Origin: Myxococcales bacterium
GTDB taxonomy: Bacteria > Myxococcota_A > Polyangia > Nannocystales > Nannocystaceae
Assembly: GCA_020633315.1 (NCBI GenBank)
Contig: JACKDV010000022.1
Location: forward strand, 62,001-126,000
Direction: 5' to 3'
DNA length: 64,000 nt
Position numbers and translations under genes: made by a program. Shown here piece by piece: positions 1 to 9,075 of this stretch; the first letter of the stretch is position 1, and each line of letters opens with the position of its first letter. The notes under the pieces are model-generated. The model had not been told where the DNA came from. It saw only the letters and a program-made list of their open reading frames with translations, and searched no databases.

Positions 1-345
1 CCGCTCTATGCGTGCCGCTACTTCATGGCGCGGCGGCACTGGCAGATCATCGCCCGCGAGGGCGACCGTCGGCGGGAGGGCGCCTCCGAGGCGGTCCCCG
101 TGGCCGAGGTGCCGCCGGCGGTGATCGACGCGGCCATCCGGGCCGCCGCGCTCATGGGTGACGGCCTGTACGGGGTGGACCTCAAGGAGGTCGAGGGGCG
201 GCCCTACGTGATCGAGGTGAACGACAACCCCAGCATCGACCATCGCTACGAGGACGGCGTGCTGGGGGACGAGCTGTACCGGGCGATCATGGCCGACTTC
301 CGGCGGCGACTGGAGCAGCGGCGGCGCCCGCCGGAGCCCCGATGA
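1..345 (+). CDS. RimK-like ATP-grasp ligase, C-terminal part
   Basis: The reading frame is open from base 1, so the gene starts outside the window and only the last 114 residues are present. The segment around residues 60-75 of this fragment (GVDLKEVEGRPYVIEVNDNP) is the metal- and ATP-binding end of an ATP-grasp domain: the E and the N-x-N ligate Mg in RimK and glutathione synthase relatives. Such enzymes join a carboxylate to an amine through an acylphosphate. The stop overlaps the next start by ATGA, so the two genes are translationally coupled. Its neighbours are an N-formylglutamate amidohydrolase and a GCS2 ligase. That trio fits RimK-like enzymes with an RLAN N-terminus, but the N-terminus is not visible here. 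Substrate unknown. Confidence 0.85.
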   Translation, partial: PLYACRYFMARRHWQIIAREGDRRREGASEAVPVAEVPPAVIDAAIRAAALMGDGLYGVDLKEVEGRPYVIEVNDNPSIDHRYEDGVLGDELYRAIMADFRRRLEQRRRPPEPR

Positions 346-1046
346 GCCGCCGTCCCCTCGCGCTGCTGCTCACCTGCGAGCACGGCGGGGCCCGGGTGCC
401 CGCGGCCCTGCGCGACGTGCTGCACGAGGAGGACCCCCGCCTCTCGACCCACCGGGGCTACGACGAGGGGGCGCTGGCGGTGGCCCAGGCTCTCGCGCGA
501 TCGTTGCGGGCTCCGCTGGTGGCCGCGACCACCACCCGGCTGCTGGTGGACCTCAACCGCTCGGCTCACAACCCGCGGCGCTTCTCCGAGATCACCCGCG
601 GCCTGTCCGTGGCGCGTCGCGAGGCGTTGATGGCCGCGATCTTCCACCCCCACCGGGCCCGGGTGGAGGCGGCCCTGGCCGAGCTCGGTCGGGGCCGGAC
701 CCGGGTGCTGCACGTGGCGGTGCACTCCTTCACCCCCGTGCTGGGTCGGGTGCCCCGCGACTTCGACGTGGGCCTGCTCTACGATCCCTCGCGCCCGGCC
801 GAGCGGCGGCTGGCCGATGCCTGGGCGCGGGCCCTGCTGCCCCTGGTGCACGGGGTGCGCCGCAACGCCCCCTACCGCGGGGTGACCGACGGCCTCACCG
901 CGGGCCTGCGCAAGCTGCATCCCGACGCGAGCTACGCGGGCATCGAGCTCGAGCTCAACCAGCGCCGCCTGGTGGACGGGCGCTTCGGGCCCGAGCTGGT
1001 GGCGGGGCTGGGCCGCACGCTGGGCACCGTGCTAAGGCAGGAATAG
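342..1046 (+). CDS. N-formylglutamate amidohydrolase family protein
   Basis: A 234-residue protein with the N-terminal signature LLTCEHGGARVP (about residues 9-20), whose E and H lie in the metal site of N-formylglutamate amidohydrolases. LLVDLNRS near residue 66 and HVAVHSFTPV near 125 are further family blocks. Classical members hydrolyse N-formyl-L-glutamate in histidine degradation, but no hut genes are nearby. The ATGA overlap with an ATP-grasp ligase gene and the convergent GCS2 ligase instead suggest a role in making or trimming a small peptide or amide (inference from context). The 3' end overlaps the convergent gene on the other strand by 15 bp. Confidence 0.85.
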   Translation: MSRRPLALLLTCEHGGARVPAALRDVLHEEDPRLSTHRGYDEGALAVAQALARSLRAPLVAATTTRLLVDLNRSAHNPRRFSEITRGLSVARREALMAAIFHPHRARVEAALAELGRGRTRVLHVAVHSFTPVLGRVPRDFDVGLLYDPSRPAERRLADAWARALLPLVHGVRRNAPYRGVTDGLTAGLRKLHPDASYAGIELELNQRRLVDGRFGPELVAGLGRTLGTVLRQE

Positions 1047-2267
1047 CTGCCCCTCGAGGGCGCAGTCGCCCAGGGCCGAGTACACCTCCACGATCCGCTC
1101 GGGCGCGGGGCGGCGGCCCACCGCTCGCATGATGCGGGTGGCCAGGGTGCCCCGCCCCAGGATCGTGACCAGGGCGCCGCGCAGGCCCTGCTCGGGCATG
1201 GTGTCGAGCAGCAGCGACTCGGCGAGGTGGGTCCAGATCTCCTCGGCCGTGGCCTGGTGGTCCTCGTAGCCCAGCGCCCGCAGCAGCGGCTCCGAGGTGA
1301 CCACCGCGTGCTCGGCCTGCTCGATGGTGGTGCCCAGCACCCCCCGCAGCATGGTGCTGGAGAGGCGGTCGAGCTCGGTGAGCGAGACCCAGTGCTCCGA
1401 GGCCAGGGCCCGCACCGCCTCGACCACCAGGCGGCAGATCGCCAGGTCGGCCACGGGGGTCTCCTGCACGTCGAGCAGGCGGATCTCGATCGCATTGCGC
1501 TCGAAGCGGGCGATCGCCCCGCGGGAGTTGAGCCACTCGTGCTGCAGCATCCCCTCGGGATCGTGGGGAGCGATCTCGCGGTACATGGGCTGCAGGATCC
1601 GCTCCTCGTAGTCCTGGGCGGTGGGGATCGGCTCGGGGATCACCTCGCCGATGATCGAGGGCAGCCGGCGCTGGTTCTCCGCGTAGACCCGCAGGCGGGT
1701 GTCCAGGGCGCCGCTGGGCTGACCCTCCACGATCGGCGAGCTGGCGGCCAGGCTGGGCAGCAGCGCGAGCACGGGGCGGATGGCCGAGTGGAGCCGGCGG
1801 AACTCCTCGTCGCCGGAGAACGGCAGGTTGAGGTGGCAGCTCTGCAGGTTGGACCAGCCGTGGCCCTGGCAGCCGAAGATGCGATCGTAGGCGGAGTAGA
1901 TCGGGTTGCCCTCGTGGGCCCACAGCCGGGTGTCGCGGGAGGGGTCCATCAGGGGGTGCATGGCCGTGGGCAGCACCCGGGCCCCGTGCTCGGCCGCGAG
2001 CTCCTCCACCCGTCGCAGGTCGCGGGTGAAGTCACGGGCCTTGTCGATGTCGAGCCGGGAGGTGGGGCCGTTGGTCTTGAGCTCGATGACGTGGGCGGCC
2101 AGCTCGTTGCTCCACGCGATGGGGCCGCGCTCGACCTCGGTGGTGGGCTCGCCCGCCTCGGCCTCCAATACGCGGTCGCAGACGGGGGCCACCGCGAGGG
2201 AGCGGCGGTCGACCAACATGTACTCGAGCTCGACGCCGTAGCCGCCGAACAGGTGCAGGATGCTCAT
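1032..2267 (-). CDS. Glutamate-cysteine ligase family 2 (GCS2) carboxylate-amine ligase
   Basis: A 411-residue protein. It opens with YGVELEYMLVDRRS (residues 8-21), equivalent to the GVEEE-F/Y-LV start of GCS2 enzymes such as YbdK, and carries the E-L-K-T and GHGWSNLQSCHLNL blocks expected in the glutamine-synthetase-like ligase core. These enzymes form amide bonds from glutamate or similar carboxylates using ATP. I chose ATG 2267 because the family domain begins almost at once. An upstream ATG at 2354 has a better GGG-rich ribosome site but would add an unfamily-like leader. The stop lies inside the convergent amidohydrolase gene. Substrate unknown; true gamma-glutamylcysteine synthesis is possible but not shown. 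Confidence 0.82.
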   Translation of the reverse strand: MSILHLFGGYGVELEYMLVDRRSLAVAPVCDRVLEAEAGEPTTEVERGPIAWSNELAAHVIELKTNGPTSRLDIDKARDFTRDLRRVEELAAEHGARVLPTAMHPLMDPSRDTRLWAHEGNPIYSAYDRIFGCQGHGWSNLQSCHLNLPFSGDEEFRRLHSAIRPVLALLPSLAASSPIVEGQPSGALDTRLRVYAENQRRLPSIIGEVIPEPIPTAQDYEERILQPMYREIAPHDPEGMLQHEWLNSRGAIARFERNAIEIRLLDVQETPVADLAICRLVVEAVRALASEHWVSLTELDRLSSTMLRGVLGTTIEQAEHAVVTSEPLLRALGYEDHQATAEEIWTHLAESLLLDTMPEQGLRGALVTILGRGTLATRIMRAVGRRPAPERIVEVYSALGDCALEGQLFLP

Positions 2268-2581
2268 CTCCAGGGTTGGAGCCGGGCCCGGGGCGGAAGG
2301 ATGCCTGGGCCGCGCCCTTTGCCCGCCGACGTGGCTCCAACCCCCATACGCCATGCGACCGCCCTTGCTGGTGCCCCGCCGCCTGGTGCTCCACGCCCCG
2401 TCGCCGCGCGGCACGGCACCCAGGACCGACGGGTGCCCCCTGGTCACACCTAGTCACCCAGGCCCGGGGGCTGCGCACCCCGGGCTCCTCGGCCGAGCTT
2501 CATCCCTGCCCCAGGTGGATCACGAGCCGACCGGGCCCATGCGCCCCGAGCTGCGGGCGGCGGTGCGCGACGAGGCCGAGC

Positions 2582-2603
2582 GCGCGGCCGGACGCGGCCG
2601 CGC
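2582..2603 (-). terminator. GC-rich hairpin downstream of the 720-residue gene
   Basis: A perfect 9-bp inverted repeat (GCGCGGCCG and its complement) with a 4-base loop lies 26-47 bases beyond the stop at 2629 on the minus strand. There is no T-tract, so an intrinsic terminator is only suggested. The rest of the 361-bp gap 2268-2628 shows no gene or other clear signal. Confidence 0.35.
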
Positions 2604-2628
2604 CCGGCCCTGAGCGAGCGCGCCGGGC

Positions 2629-4791
2629 TCAGCTCACCCGCAGCGCCTCGCTGGCGATGCGAAGCTGCCCCTCGAGCACCGCGGCCTCGAAGGCGATCGT
2701 GGCCCCGGGCGAGACCGGGGCGAGGGCGAAGTCGGTGGTGGTCGAGTCGCCCTCGGTGGCGAGCTCGATCACGTCGGCCTCGTGGGTGCCCGAGCGATCG
2801 AGGGTGCGGATGGTCAGCGGGGTGCCGGCCGGGACGTTGCTCGACTCGATCCCCAGGCGGATCTGCATGCCCGAGCGCAAGGTGGTCGACCCGGCGGCCA
2901 CCGGCGTCCACTGCCCGCCCACCTGGGCCGAGACGGTGATGCGCAGCAGCTGCGGCACCGCGAAGGGCTCGTGGTTGGCGCGGCTCACCACGCGCCGCGC
3001 CGGCCGGGTCATGAGCGGGTCGCTGGCGAGGGCGCCCGTGAGCGCGGGGACCCGGCCGTTGGGACGCAGGTCGCGGAGCTTCCACACCACGTACTTGGAC
3101 AGGCAGCCGTTGCGGCTCTGCTCGGCCGGGCGGGTGATCGCGTGGCCCTCGAGCTCGCGGATCCATCGCTCCGTCCGCTCGTCGCGGGCGACCCCGGGGG
3201 CCAGGGTGACGCTGTGGACGGTGCCGGCGGAGTGGCTCGGGCCGTGGGCGCCGTGGGCCGTGCACGGCTCCACCGCGATCTCCTCCTCGCGCCAGGTGGT
3301 GCGCCCGCCCGCGCGGCTGTTGAGGTCGGCCCCGAAGCGGAAGATCCGGTGGGGTGTGTTGCCGCGGGTGGGCGGGTCGTTCTCCCCGCCGCTGCCTCGC
3401 TTCACGTAGAGGATCACGTGGTGGCTGGCCTCGGCCACCACGTTGAAGTCGGCGAAGATCTCGGGCTTCCAGCGGAAGTAGTAGCGAGCGCCCCGCTTCT
3501 CCACCAGGCGCAGGCGGCCGTCGTCGATGAAGCCGGCCACGGTGTCGACGAAGCTGAGCCAGTGCTCGGTGATGCCGCGGCTGCGCTCGCGGGCCAGGAT
3601 CCACACCGACTCGCTACGGCCGTCTGCCACGAATTCGCGGAACCCCCGGACCCCGCGGGCCGTGAGCTCGCCGTGGCTCAGGTCGTGCAGCGCGGCCGAC
3701 TCGTCGAAGCCGTAGGTCATCCCGTTGGCCACCGCGAAGCTCCAGGCTGCGCGGTAGTCCTCGTTGAAGTTGAGCCAGTACACCAGGAACAGGGTGGCGA
3801 AGCCGACGCAGCCGTAGCGGTTGTCGGTGACCACCCAGGTGTCGTTGTCGTAGTCCCACACCCGCCCGCCGAGGCGGTAGGTGGAGCCGTTGCGCACGGT
3901 GGCGGCGAGGAAGTGCTGGAATTTCTGCTCGGTGGTGATGCCCAGCGCTCCCGAGGCGAGGGCGTCCTGCTCGCCGTCGGCCGCGTAGAAGAAGCAGTGC
4001 TCGGCCAGGTGTTGGGTCTCGAGGCGGGCGGCCGAGTACACGATGGTGATCTCCGGGTCGTCGAAGCCGGGGACCTTCACGATGCGGGCGATGAGCTCGA
4101 GCGCGGGCCAGCGCCCGTCGGAGCGCGCCTGGTCGCGGGTGATCACGGCAAAGCAGTAGAACGACCCGCGGTCGAGCTGGAGCTCGACGGTGGCCGCCTG
4201 GTGGTACTCGGCCGAGAGTCCCTGCGGAAAGGGGCGCGGCCCGTCGCTCCACTTGGGGTAGTACTGGCCGGTCTCGTCGTAGGTGAAGTGCCGGCGCAGG
4301 AAGTCCACCAGCAGGCCGGGGTCGTCCACGGGGCTGTGGGGGGGCACCGCGTCGATCGCGTCGAGCGGGGAGTCGAAGCGAGCCTCGCGATCGGAAGCGC
4401 CGGCGATGGCGGTGGCCCAGGCTCGACCCGTGGCCCCGTAGCCCTCGAGGATCCGGGAGAGGGTGGAGGCGTCGTCGTGCACCGCGTCGCCGCGCTCCTG
4501 CAGGTAGACGAAGGAGCGCTCCACGATGTGGCCGTCGGCGATCGACACCCCCGAGAAGTCGATCCCCGCGTTGCTCACCGCGGCCGCGGTCCGTCCCACC
4601 CGCAGCAGGTAGCGGGGCGTGCGTTGGACCCCTCCCTCCACGAAGGAGGTGTGGCCCGTGTTGCTCAGGTAGGCGCCGCCGAGCACCGTGCGACCGGGAC
4701 GCGCGAGATCGGGGAAGGCCCGGAACCACGCGGCGGCATACCAGGACAGCTCTTGGTGGAGGCTCGTGCGCAGGTCGGTCACGACGTCCAT
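2629..4791 (-). CDS. Unrecognised 720-residue protein
   Basis: I do not recognise this family. The ATG at 4791 follows GTGGGACC and begins a soluble protein with no signal peptide or membrane segment. Residues about 310-420 contain an aromatic-rich block with a conserved-looking NRYGCVGFATLFLVYW, followed by an ITEHWLSF block. A Cys-then-His order of this kind would fit a papain or transglutaminase-like fold, but that is speculative. The last 100 residues (VSAQVGGQWTPV onward) are a Gly/Thr-rich beta region resembling an Ig-like or carbohydrate-binding module. The kinase gene upstream on the same strand ends 130 bp away, so both may be transcribed together. The reading frame is intact and codon use matches the neighbours. 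Confidence 0.75.
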   Translation of the reverse strand: MDVVTDLRTSLHQELSWYAAAWFRAFPDLARPGRTVLGGAYLSNTGHTSFVEGGVQRTPRYLLRVGRTAAAVSNAGIDFSGVSIADGHIVERSFVYLQERGDAVHDDASTLSRILEGYGATGRAWATAIAGASDREARFDSPLDAIDAVPPHSPVDDPGLLVDFLRRHFTYDETGQYYPKWSDGPRPFPQGLSAEYHQAATVELQLDRGSFYCFAVITRDQARSDGRWPALELIARIVKVPGFDDPEITIVYSAARLETQHLAEHCFFYAADGEQDALASGALGITTEQKFQHFLAATVRNGSTYRLGGRVWDYDNDTWVVTDNRYGCVGFATLFLVYWLNFNEDYRAAWSFAVANGMTYGFDESAALHDLSHGELTARGVRGFREFVADGRSESVWILARERSRGITEHWLSFVDTVAGFIDDGRLRLVEKRGARYYFRWKPEIFADFNVVAEASHHVILYVKRGSGGENDPPTRGNTPHRIFRFGADLNSRAGGRTTWREEEIAVEPCTAHGAHGPSHSAGTVHSVTLAPGVARDERTERWIRELEGHAITRPAEQSRNGCLSKYVVWKLRDLRPNGRVPALTGALASDPLMTRPARRVVSRANHEPFAVPQLLRITVSAQVGGQWTPVAAGSTTLRSGMQIRLGIESSNVPAGTPLTIRTLDRSGTHEADVIELATEGDSTTTDFALAPVSPGATIAFEAAVLEGQLRIASEALRVS

Positions 4792-4921
4792 GGTCCCACG
4801 GGCGCCCTCGAGATCCGAACCACGGGGGCCGAGGTGCAAGAGTTGCGGTCCGCCGCGGGGCGAGCCGACGCGGGCTCGGGTCGGCGACGCTCGACCCGTG
4901 TGCGCGGGAGCGCTGCGACGC

Positions 4922-7900
4922 TCAGCCCAGCGAGACGTCGCCTTCCTCGTAGAGCCGCTGGCCCAGCGCACGTCGCAGCGCGGCGGGAGGCAGCGTGCCG
5001 GCGGGCCGTACCGCGCCCAGCACCACCGCACCCATCGCCGCATCCTTGCCGTCGATCTCCGCGTGCAGCAGCGCGCTCACCCAGCCCGCGGTCGCATGCT
5101 GGAGCGTGGCCTCCTCGTCGACCTCCACGTGAGTGGAGCTCAGCCGTCGCGTGGCCGCCTCGCCCACCTCGGGCGGCGGCTCGCTGCCGGCCGAGGGCGC
5201 GGCGAGGGCCGGACGCCCCTCGGCCAGCAGGTACAGGAAGCCCTCGGTCGCGCCGACCGACTCGCGCAGGGCCAGCAGCGCTCGCTCGGCCCGCTCGGCC
5301 GCGGTGTGGCACGCGGACAGCCGCGAGAGCGCCTCGGCGATGGTGCCGCTGCTCGTCTCGGGATCGAAGACGATCGTGGCGATGTCGCTGTGGCTCACCT
5401 CGGGATCGTCGGGCTCGGGGCCCTCGCCGATGGTCCGCAGCAGCCGCTCATAGCGGGCGATGAGCACGGGGTTGCGGGTGGGGACGAAGCAGCGCTCGGT
5501 CTCGGCCGCGTGTCGACGTGCGCCCAGCTCGTCGCCGAGCCCGTGAGCGACCTCGGCCCGCGCCTCGTGGGCCGCTCCGAGGATGAAGGGGTTGTCGACG
5601 ACCTGGGCGTCGGCCACCAGGCGATCGAGGCGACGCGCGGCCGCCTCGCCCTCGCCGAGCGCCGCCTCCACCAGCGCGAGGCAGCGCTCGGCCCGGCAGC
5701 GGAAGCTGTTCTGCGCGTGCTCTCGATCGTCGCTGAGGGCCAGCGCTGCCTCCCCGGCCTCGCGCGCGGCCTCGAGTCGGCCGGCCTCGCGCAGCACGTC
5801 GGCGCGGGCGGCCAGGGCCCACGGCCGCGGCAGGCCCTCGCCCTCGGGCAGCGCGGCCAGGGCCTCGTCGATGAGGGCCAGCGCCTCGTCGTGCTCGCCA
5901 CGCAGGCGGGCGTGCTCGGCCCGGGCCAGGCGCAGGTAGGGGCCGAAGCCCAGGCCCGCCTCCACCTGGCGCTGCAGGCCCTCGATGCAGCGCCGCAGCC
6001 CCAGCATGTCGTCGGTATAGGCGTAGGTGATCGCGGCGGAGGAGTGGTGGATGGCGTAGAGCTGCCACAGCGCGCCCAGGCGCACGAACTCGAGCTCGGC
6101 CTTGGCCCAGCTGCGACGGGCCGCCGCCGCCTCGCCGCGCCACATGTGATAGTAGGTCCGCGCCTGCAGGCCGCCGATGGCCCAGATCCGCGGGCCGAGG
6201 GTCTCGAGGGCCTCGATCTCGTCGAGGGCATCGGGGCTGCCCACCCGGGCTGCGATCAGGGCTCGCTGGAAGCGGGCGCCGCCCATGGTGAGCGCGCGCT
6301 CCTCCTCGCTCAGCCAGCGGCGCTGCCCGGCCATGCCCGCCAGGTTGGCGGCGCTGGTCTCCATCAGGGTGTGCAGGCGCCCGAGGTTGAAGGCCAGCAG
6401 GTTGTCCACCAGGCCCACCGCGGTGCGCACGAACACGTGCGAGACGGGGCGCAGGGGCACCAGCGCGTCGTGGCAGCGGCGCAGGCCGGCGGTGTCGAAG
6501 GAGAAGCCCGAGACCCCCGCGCTGTACACCACCGAGCGCAGGTACATCTCCAGGGCGCGCACGAAGGGCAGGCGGCGGCGGTCGAGCACGCGGCCGAGCA
6601 TGGTCACGAGCACCGCGACCACCAGGCCGAGGGTGGCACCCAGCCAGCGTGACAGCCGGCGCGCTCGCAGCACCCCGGCCTGCTCGCCGAGCACCACCAG
6701 GGCTCGCTCGCGGTGGCGCAGGTTCACCTCGCGATCGCAGTAGAAGCCGGCGCTCACCAGCATGTAGGAGATCTCGCTGAGCTCGCGTGGGGCGTCACCG
6801 CGGGCCTCGAGCACGGCGAGCGCCGCCTCGAGCGGGGCCACGCAGTCCTCGAACGAGGTGGCCTCGAACAGGCGCCGGCCCGCGCGGCCGAGCAGGGTCG
6901 CGCCGCGCTCCTGGTCGCCGCCGCGCAGCAGGTGCCAGCCGATCTGGGCCTCGCGCTCGGGGCTCACCGGTCCCTCGGCGGCGAGGGTCTCGCCCACGTG
7001 CCGCTCGAGGGTCCGGCGCTCGGCGGGATCGAGGCTGCGCAGCAGGGCGTCGCGCAGGCCGTCGTGGCGCAGGCGGTAGCGCTCGCCCGCGCCGATGATC
7101 ACCTCCTCGCGCACCATGGTGTCGATGGCGATGAACACGTCCTGCTCGCCGAGCTCGGGGGCCAGCGCCACGCACAGGGCCAGGCCCGCCTCGTCGCCGT
7201 AGACCGCGAGCGCCTGGCCCAGGCGCAGCGCGCTGTCGCCCAGGGTGGCCACGCGGGCGTCGAGGGTCTTGTCGAGCTCGCGCGGCAGCCCGGCGGTGTC
7301 GATCTGCTCGGGGATCACCCACAGCCCGGCCACGTAGCGCAGCTCGCCGCGGTCCACGAGGCTGCGGATGAGCTCGGTGCAGTGCAGCGGGCTGCCCCCG
7401 CCGCTGCGGTGCAGCCAGCTCGCGAACGAGGCGTGGTTGTCGACCTCGCCGAAGGTGTTGCGCACCAGGGCCAGCACCTCCTCCTCGCGCAGGCCGTGGG
7501 TGTGCAGCACCACCGCGCGCTCGCGCAGGTGGTGCAGGGCGCCGTCGGCCCGCCCGGGCTCGTCGGAGCGGATCGCCCCCACCAGCAGCAGCGAGCGCTC
7601 CGGTGCGATGTGGGCGAGCCCGGCCAGCACCGCGGCCGAGCCCTCGTCCACCCGCTGCAGGTTGTCCACGATGATCACCAGCGCCCGGTGGGCCGCGAAC
7701 GCCACCAGCCAGTCGCCGAAGGCGGCCTGCACCGCGGCCCGATCCTCACGGTGGTCGCGGCCGCCCCCGCGCTCGCCCTCGCTCGCGCCGGGCTCGGGCA
7801 GCAGGCGATCGATGAGCGCCTTGTGCTGGGCGCTGTGCCGCCGACGGCCGCGGCGCTCGAGCTGCCGCGCCAGCTCGCGGACCAGCGCGTAGGGCCCCGA

Positions 7901-8989
7901 GGCCGTGCCGCCCTCGCCGTGCAGCACCACCGCGCCGGCGAGCTTGGCCTCGAGCTCGATCTCCCGCAGCAGCCGGGTCTTGCCCATGCCCGAGCGCCCC
8001 ACCACCAGCAGCGCGCCGCCCTGGCCGTCCACCGTTCGCTCGATGCGCTTGCGGGCCAGCTCCATCTCCCGCTCGCGACCCACCAGCGCCGCGCTGCGCA
8101 CGTAGCCGTGGGCCACCTCGAGCTCGGGCGCGGCGGGCAGCTCGGCGATCGCCCCCAGGCGCTCGATCACCTCGGCCGCGTGGGCGGGTCGCCCCAGCGG
8201 CTCGGCGCTCAGCAGCGAGAGCACCAGGTCGTCGAGCGCGGGGGGCAGGTCGGGCACCAGCGTGGAGGGAGCCGGCGGCGGTCGCCGACCGTTGCGCATG
8301 AGGTCCTCGAGGCTGCGCACCCGCTGGGGGTGCCGCCCCGTGATCAGCCAGAACGCCAGCGCCCCCAGGCCGAAGAGATCGGCGCGGCCGTCCATGGGCA
8401 GGCCCAGCAGCATCTCCGGCGCGATCGCGGGCAGGGTGCCCACCACCTCGTGGGAGACGCCCATGGTGGCGAGCATGCCGAAGTCGAGCAGCTTGGCGCG
8501 GCCGTCCTCGGTGCAGCGCACGTTGCGGGGGGCCACGTCGCGGTGCAGGAGCTGGCGCGCGTGCAGGAAGGCGAGGGCCGAGGCCACGTCGCGCAGCAGC
8601 CCGCAGGCGCGGCGCCAGGGCAGGGGGCTGAGCTCGGCGAGGTCGCGGCCGTCGAGCAGCTCCATCGCGTAGAACGGGCGGTCGTGCTCGTCCACGCCGT
8701 AGTCGAACACCTCCACGATCCGGGGGTGACGCAGCCGGGCGAGGGTGTGGAACTCGTGGCGGAAGCGCAGGCGATCGTCTCGCTTGTCGCCGTCGTGGCG
8801 GAAGCGCTTGAGGGCCACGGGGCGGTCGGTGGCCAGGTCGTAGGCGCGGTGCACCTCGCCCATCGCCCCGCGCCCGAGCAGCAGCTCCACGCGGTAGCGA
8901 CCCGCCACCGCCCCGGGCTCGGAGACGTCGACTGCCACCGCCGGCTGGTCGTCTCGCGAGGCTCTCCTCAGGCCCTCCAACCGGGCCAT
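4922..8989 (-). CDS. Ser/Thr protein kinase with AAA ATPase and TPR-like C-terminus
   Basis: A 1355-residue signalling protein. The kinase domain is at about 31-280: glycine loop LGRGAMGEV, Lys61, HRD 149-151, DFG 169-171 and an APE-like motif near 190. A P-loop GRSGMGKT (331-338) starts an AAA_16-type ATPase, with a hydrophobic VIIVDN Walker B region, and the C-terminal half is helical and Ala/Leu/Arg-rich like TPR arrays. The catalytic loop reads HRDVAPRN instead of HRDLKxxN, so the usual Lys of Ser/Thr kinases is replaced and the loop resembles tyrosine kinases. No signal peptide is seen and it is likely cytoplasmic. A TATCAT box overlaps the ATG and lies 7 bp before an in-frame TTG at 8980, which may be the true leaderless start. 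Confidence 0.9.
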   Translation of the reverse strand: MARLEGLRRASRDDQPAVAVDVSEPGAVAGRYRVELLLGRGAMGEVHRAYDLATDRPVALKRFRHDGDKRDDRLRFRHEFHTLARLRHPRIVEVFDYGVDEHDRPFYAMELLDGRDLAELSPLPWRRACGLLRDVASALAFLHARQLLHRDVAPRNVRCTEDGRAKLLDFGMLATMGVSHEVVGTLPAIAPEMLLGLPMDGRADLFGLGALAFWLITGRHPQRVRSLEDLMRNGRRPPPAPSTLVPDLPPALDDLVLSLLSAEPLGRPAHAAEVIERLGAIAELPAAPELEVAHGYVRSAALVGREREMELARKRIERTVDGQGGALLVVGRSGMGKTRLLREIELEAKLAGAVVLHGEGGTASGPYALVRELARQLERRGRRRHSAQHKALIDRLLPEPGASEGERGGGRDHREDRAAVQAAFGDWLVAFAAHRALVIIVDNLQRVDEGSAAVLAGLAHIAPERSLLLVGAIRSDEPGRADGALHHLRERAVVLHTHGLREEEVLALVRNTFGEVDNHASFASWLHRSGGGSPLHCTELIRSLVDRGELRYVAGLWVIPEQIDTAGLPRELDKTLDARVATLGDSALRLGQALAVYGDEAGLALCVALAPELGEQDVFIAIDTMVREEVIIGAGERYRLRHDGLRDALLRSLDPAERRTLERHVGETLAAEGPVSPEREAQIGWHLLRGGDQERGATLLGRAGRRLFEATSFEDCVAPLEAALAVLEARGDAPRELSEISYMLVSAGFYCDREVNLRHRERALVVLGEQAGVLRARRLSRWLGATLGLVVAVLVTMLGRVLDRRRLPFVRALEMYLRSVVYSAGVSGFSFDTAGLRRCHDALVPLRPVSHVFVRTAVGLVDNLLAFNLGRLHTLMETSAANLAGMAGQRRWLSEEERALTMGGARFQRALIAARVGSPDALDEIEALETLGPRIWAIGGLQARTYYHMWRGEAAAARRSWAKAELEFVRLGALWQLYAIHHSSAAITYAYTDDMLGLRRCIEGLQRQVEAGLGFGPYLRLARAEHARLRGEHDEALALIDEALAALPEGEGLPRPWALAARADVLREAGRLEAAREAGEAALALSDDREHAQNSFRCRAERCLALVEAALGEGEAAARRLDRLVADAQVVDNPFILGAAHEARAEVAHGLGDELGARRHAAETERCFVPTRNPVLIARYERLLRTIGEGPEPDDPEVSHSDIATIVFDPETSSGTIAEALSRLSACHTAAERAERALLALRESVGATEGFLYLLAEGRPALAAPSAGSEPPPEVGEAATRRLSSTHVEVDEEATLQHATAGWVSALLHAEIDGKDAAMGAVVLGAVRPAGTLPPAALRRALGQRLYEEGDVSLG

Positions 8990-8993
8990 GATA
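8988..8993 (-). promoter_or_regulatory. Possible -10 box of the kinase-AAA gene
   Basis: TATCAT lies 7 bp before an in-frame TTG (8980) and overlaps the annotated ATG. This spacing matches other leaderless-type starts in the window. No matching -35 was found. Confidence 0.35.
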
Positions 8994-9075
8994 GCCGGGG
9001 CGGGACGAAGGCGCTGCGCGTGGTCCGCAAGCGCGAGCGGGCCAGGCCGTCACCCGCCTCGCTGCTCCCCCGCGC

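Noticed and set aside
2782..5463. Very long open frames on the strand opposite real genes here and elsewhere (e.g. 6713-9169, 34518-37676, 47521-51891)
   Set aside because: They are antisense shadows caused by high third-position GC. Their translations are Arg/Gly/Ala/His-rich with no domain, while the opposite frames encode recognisable proteins.
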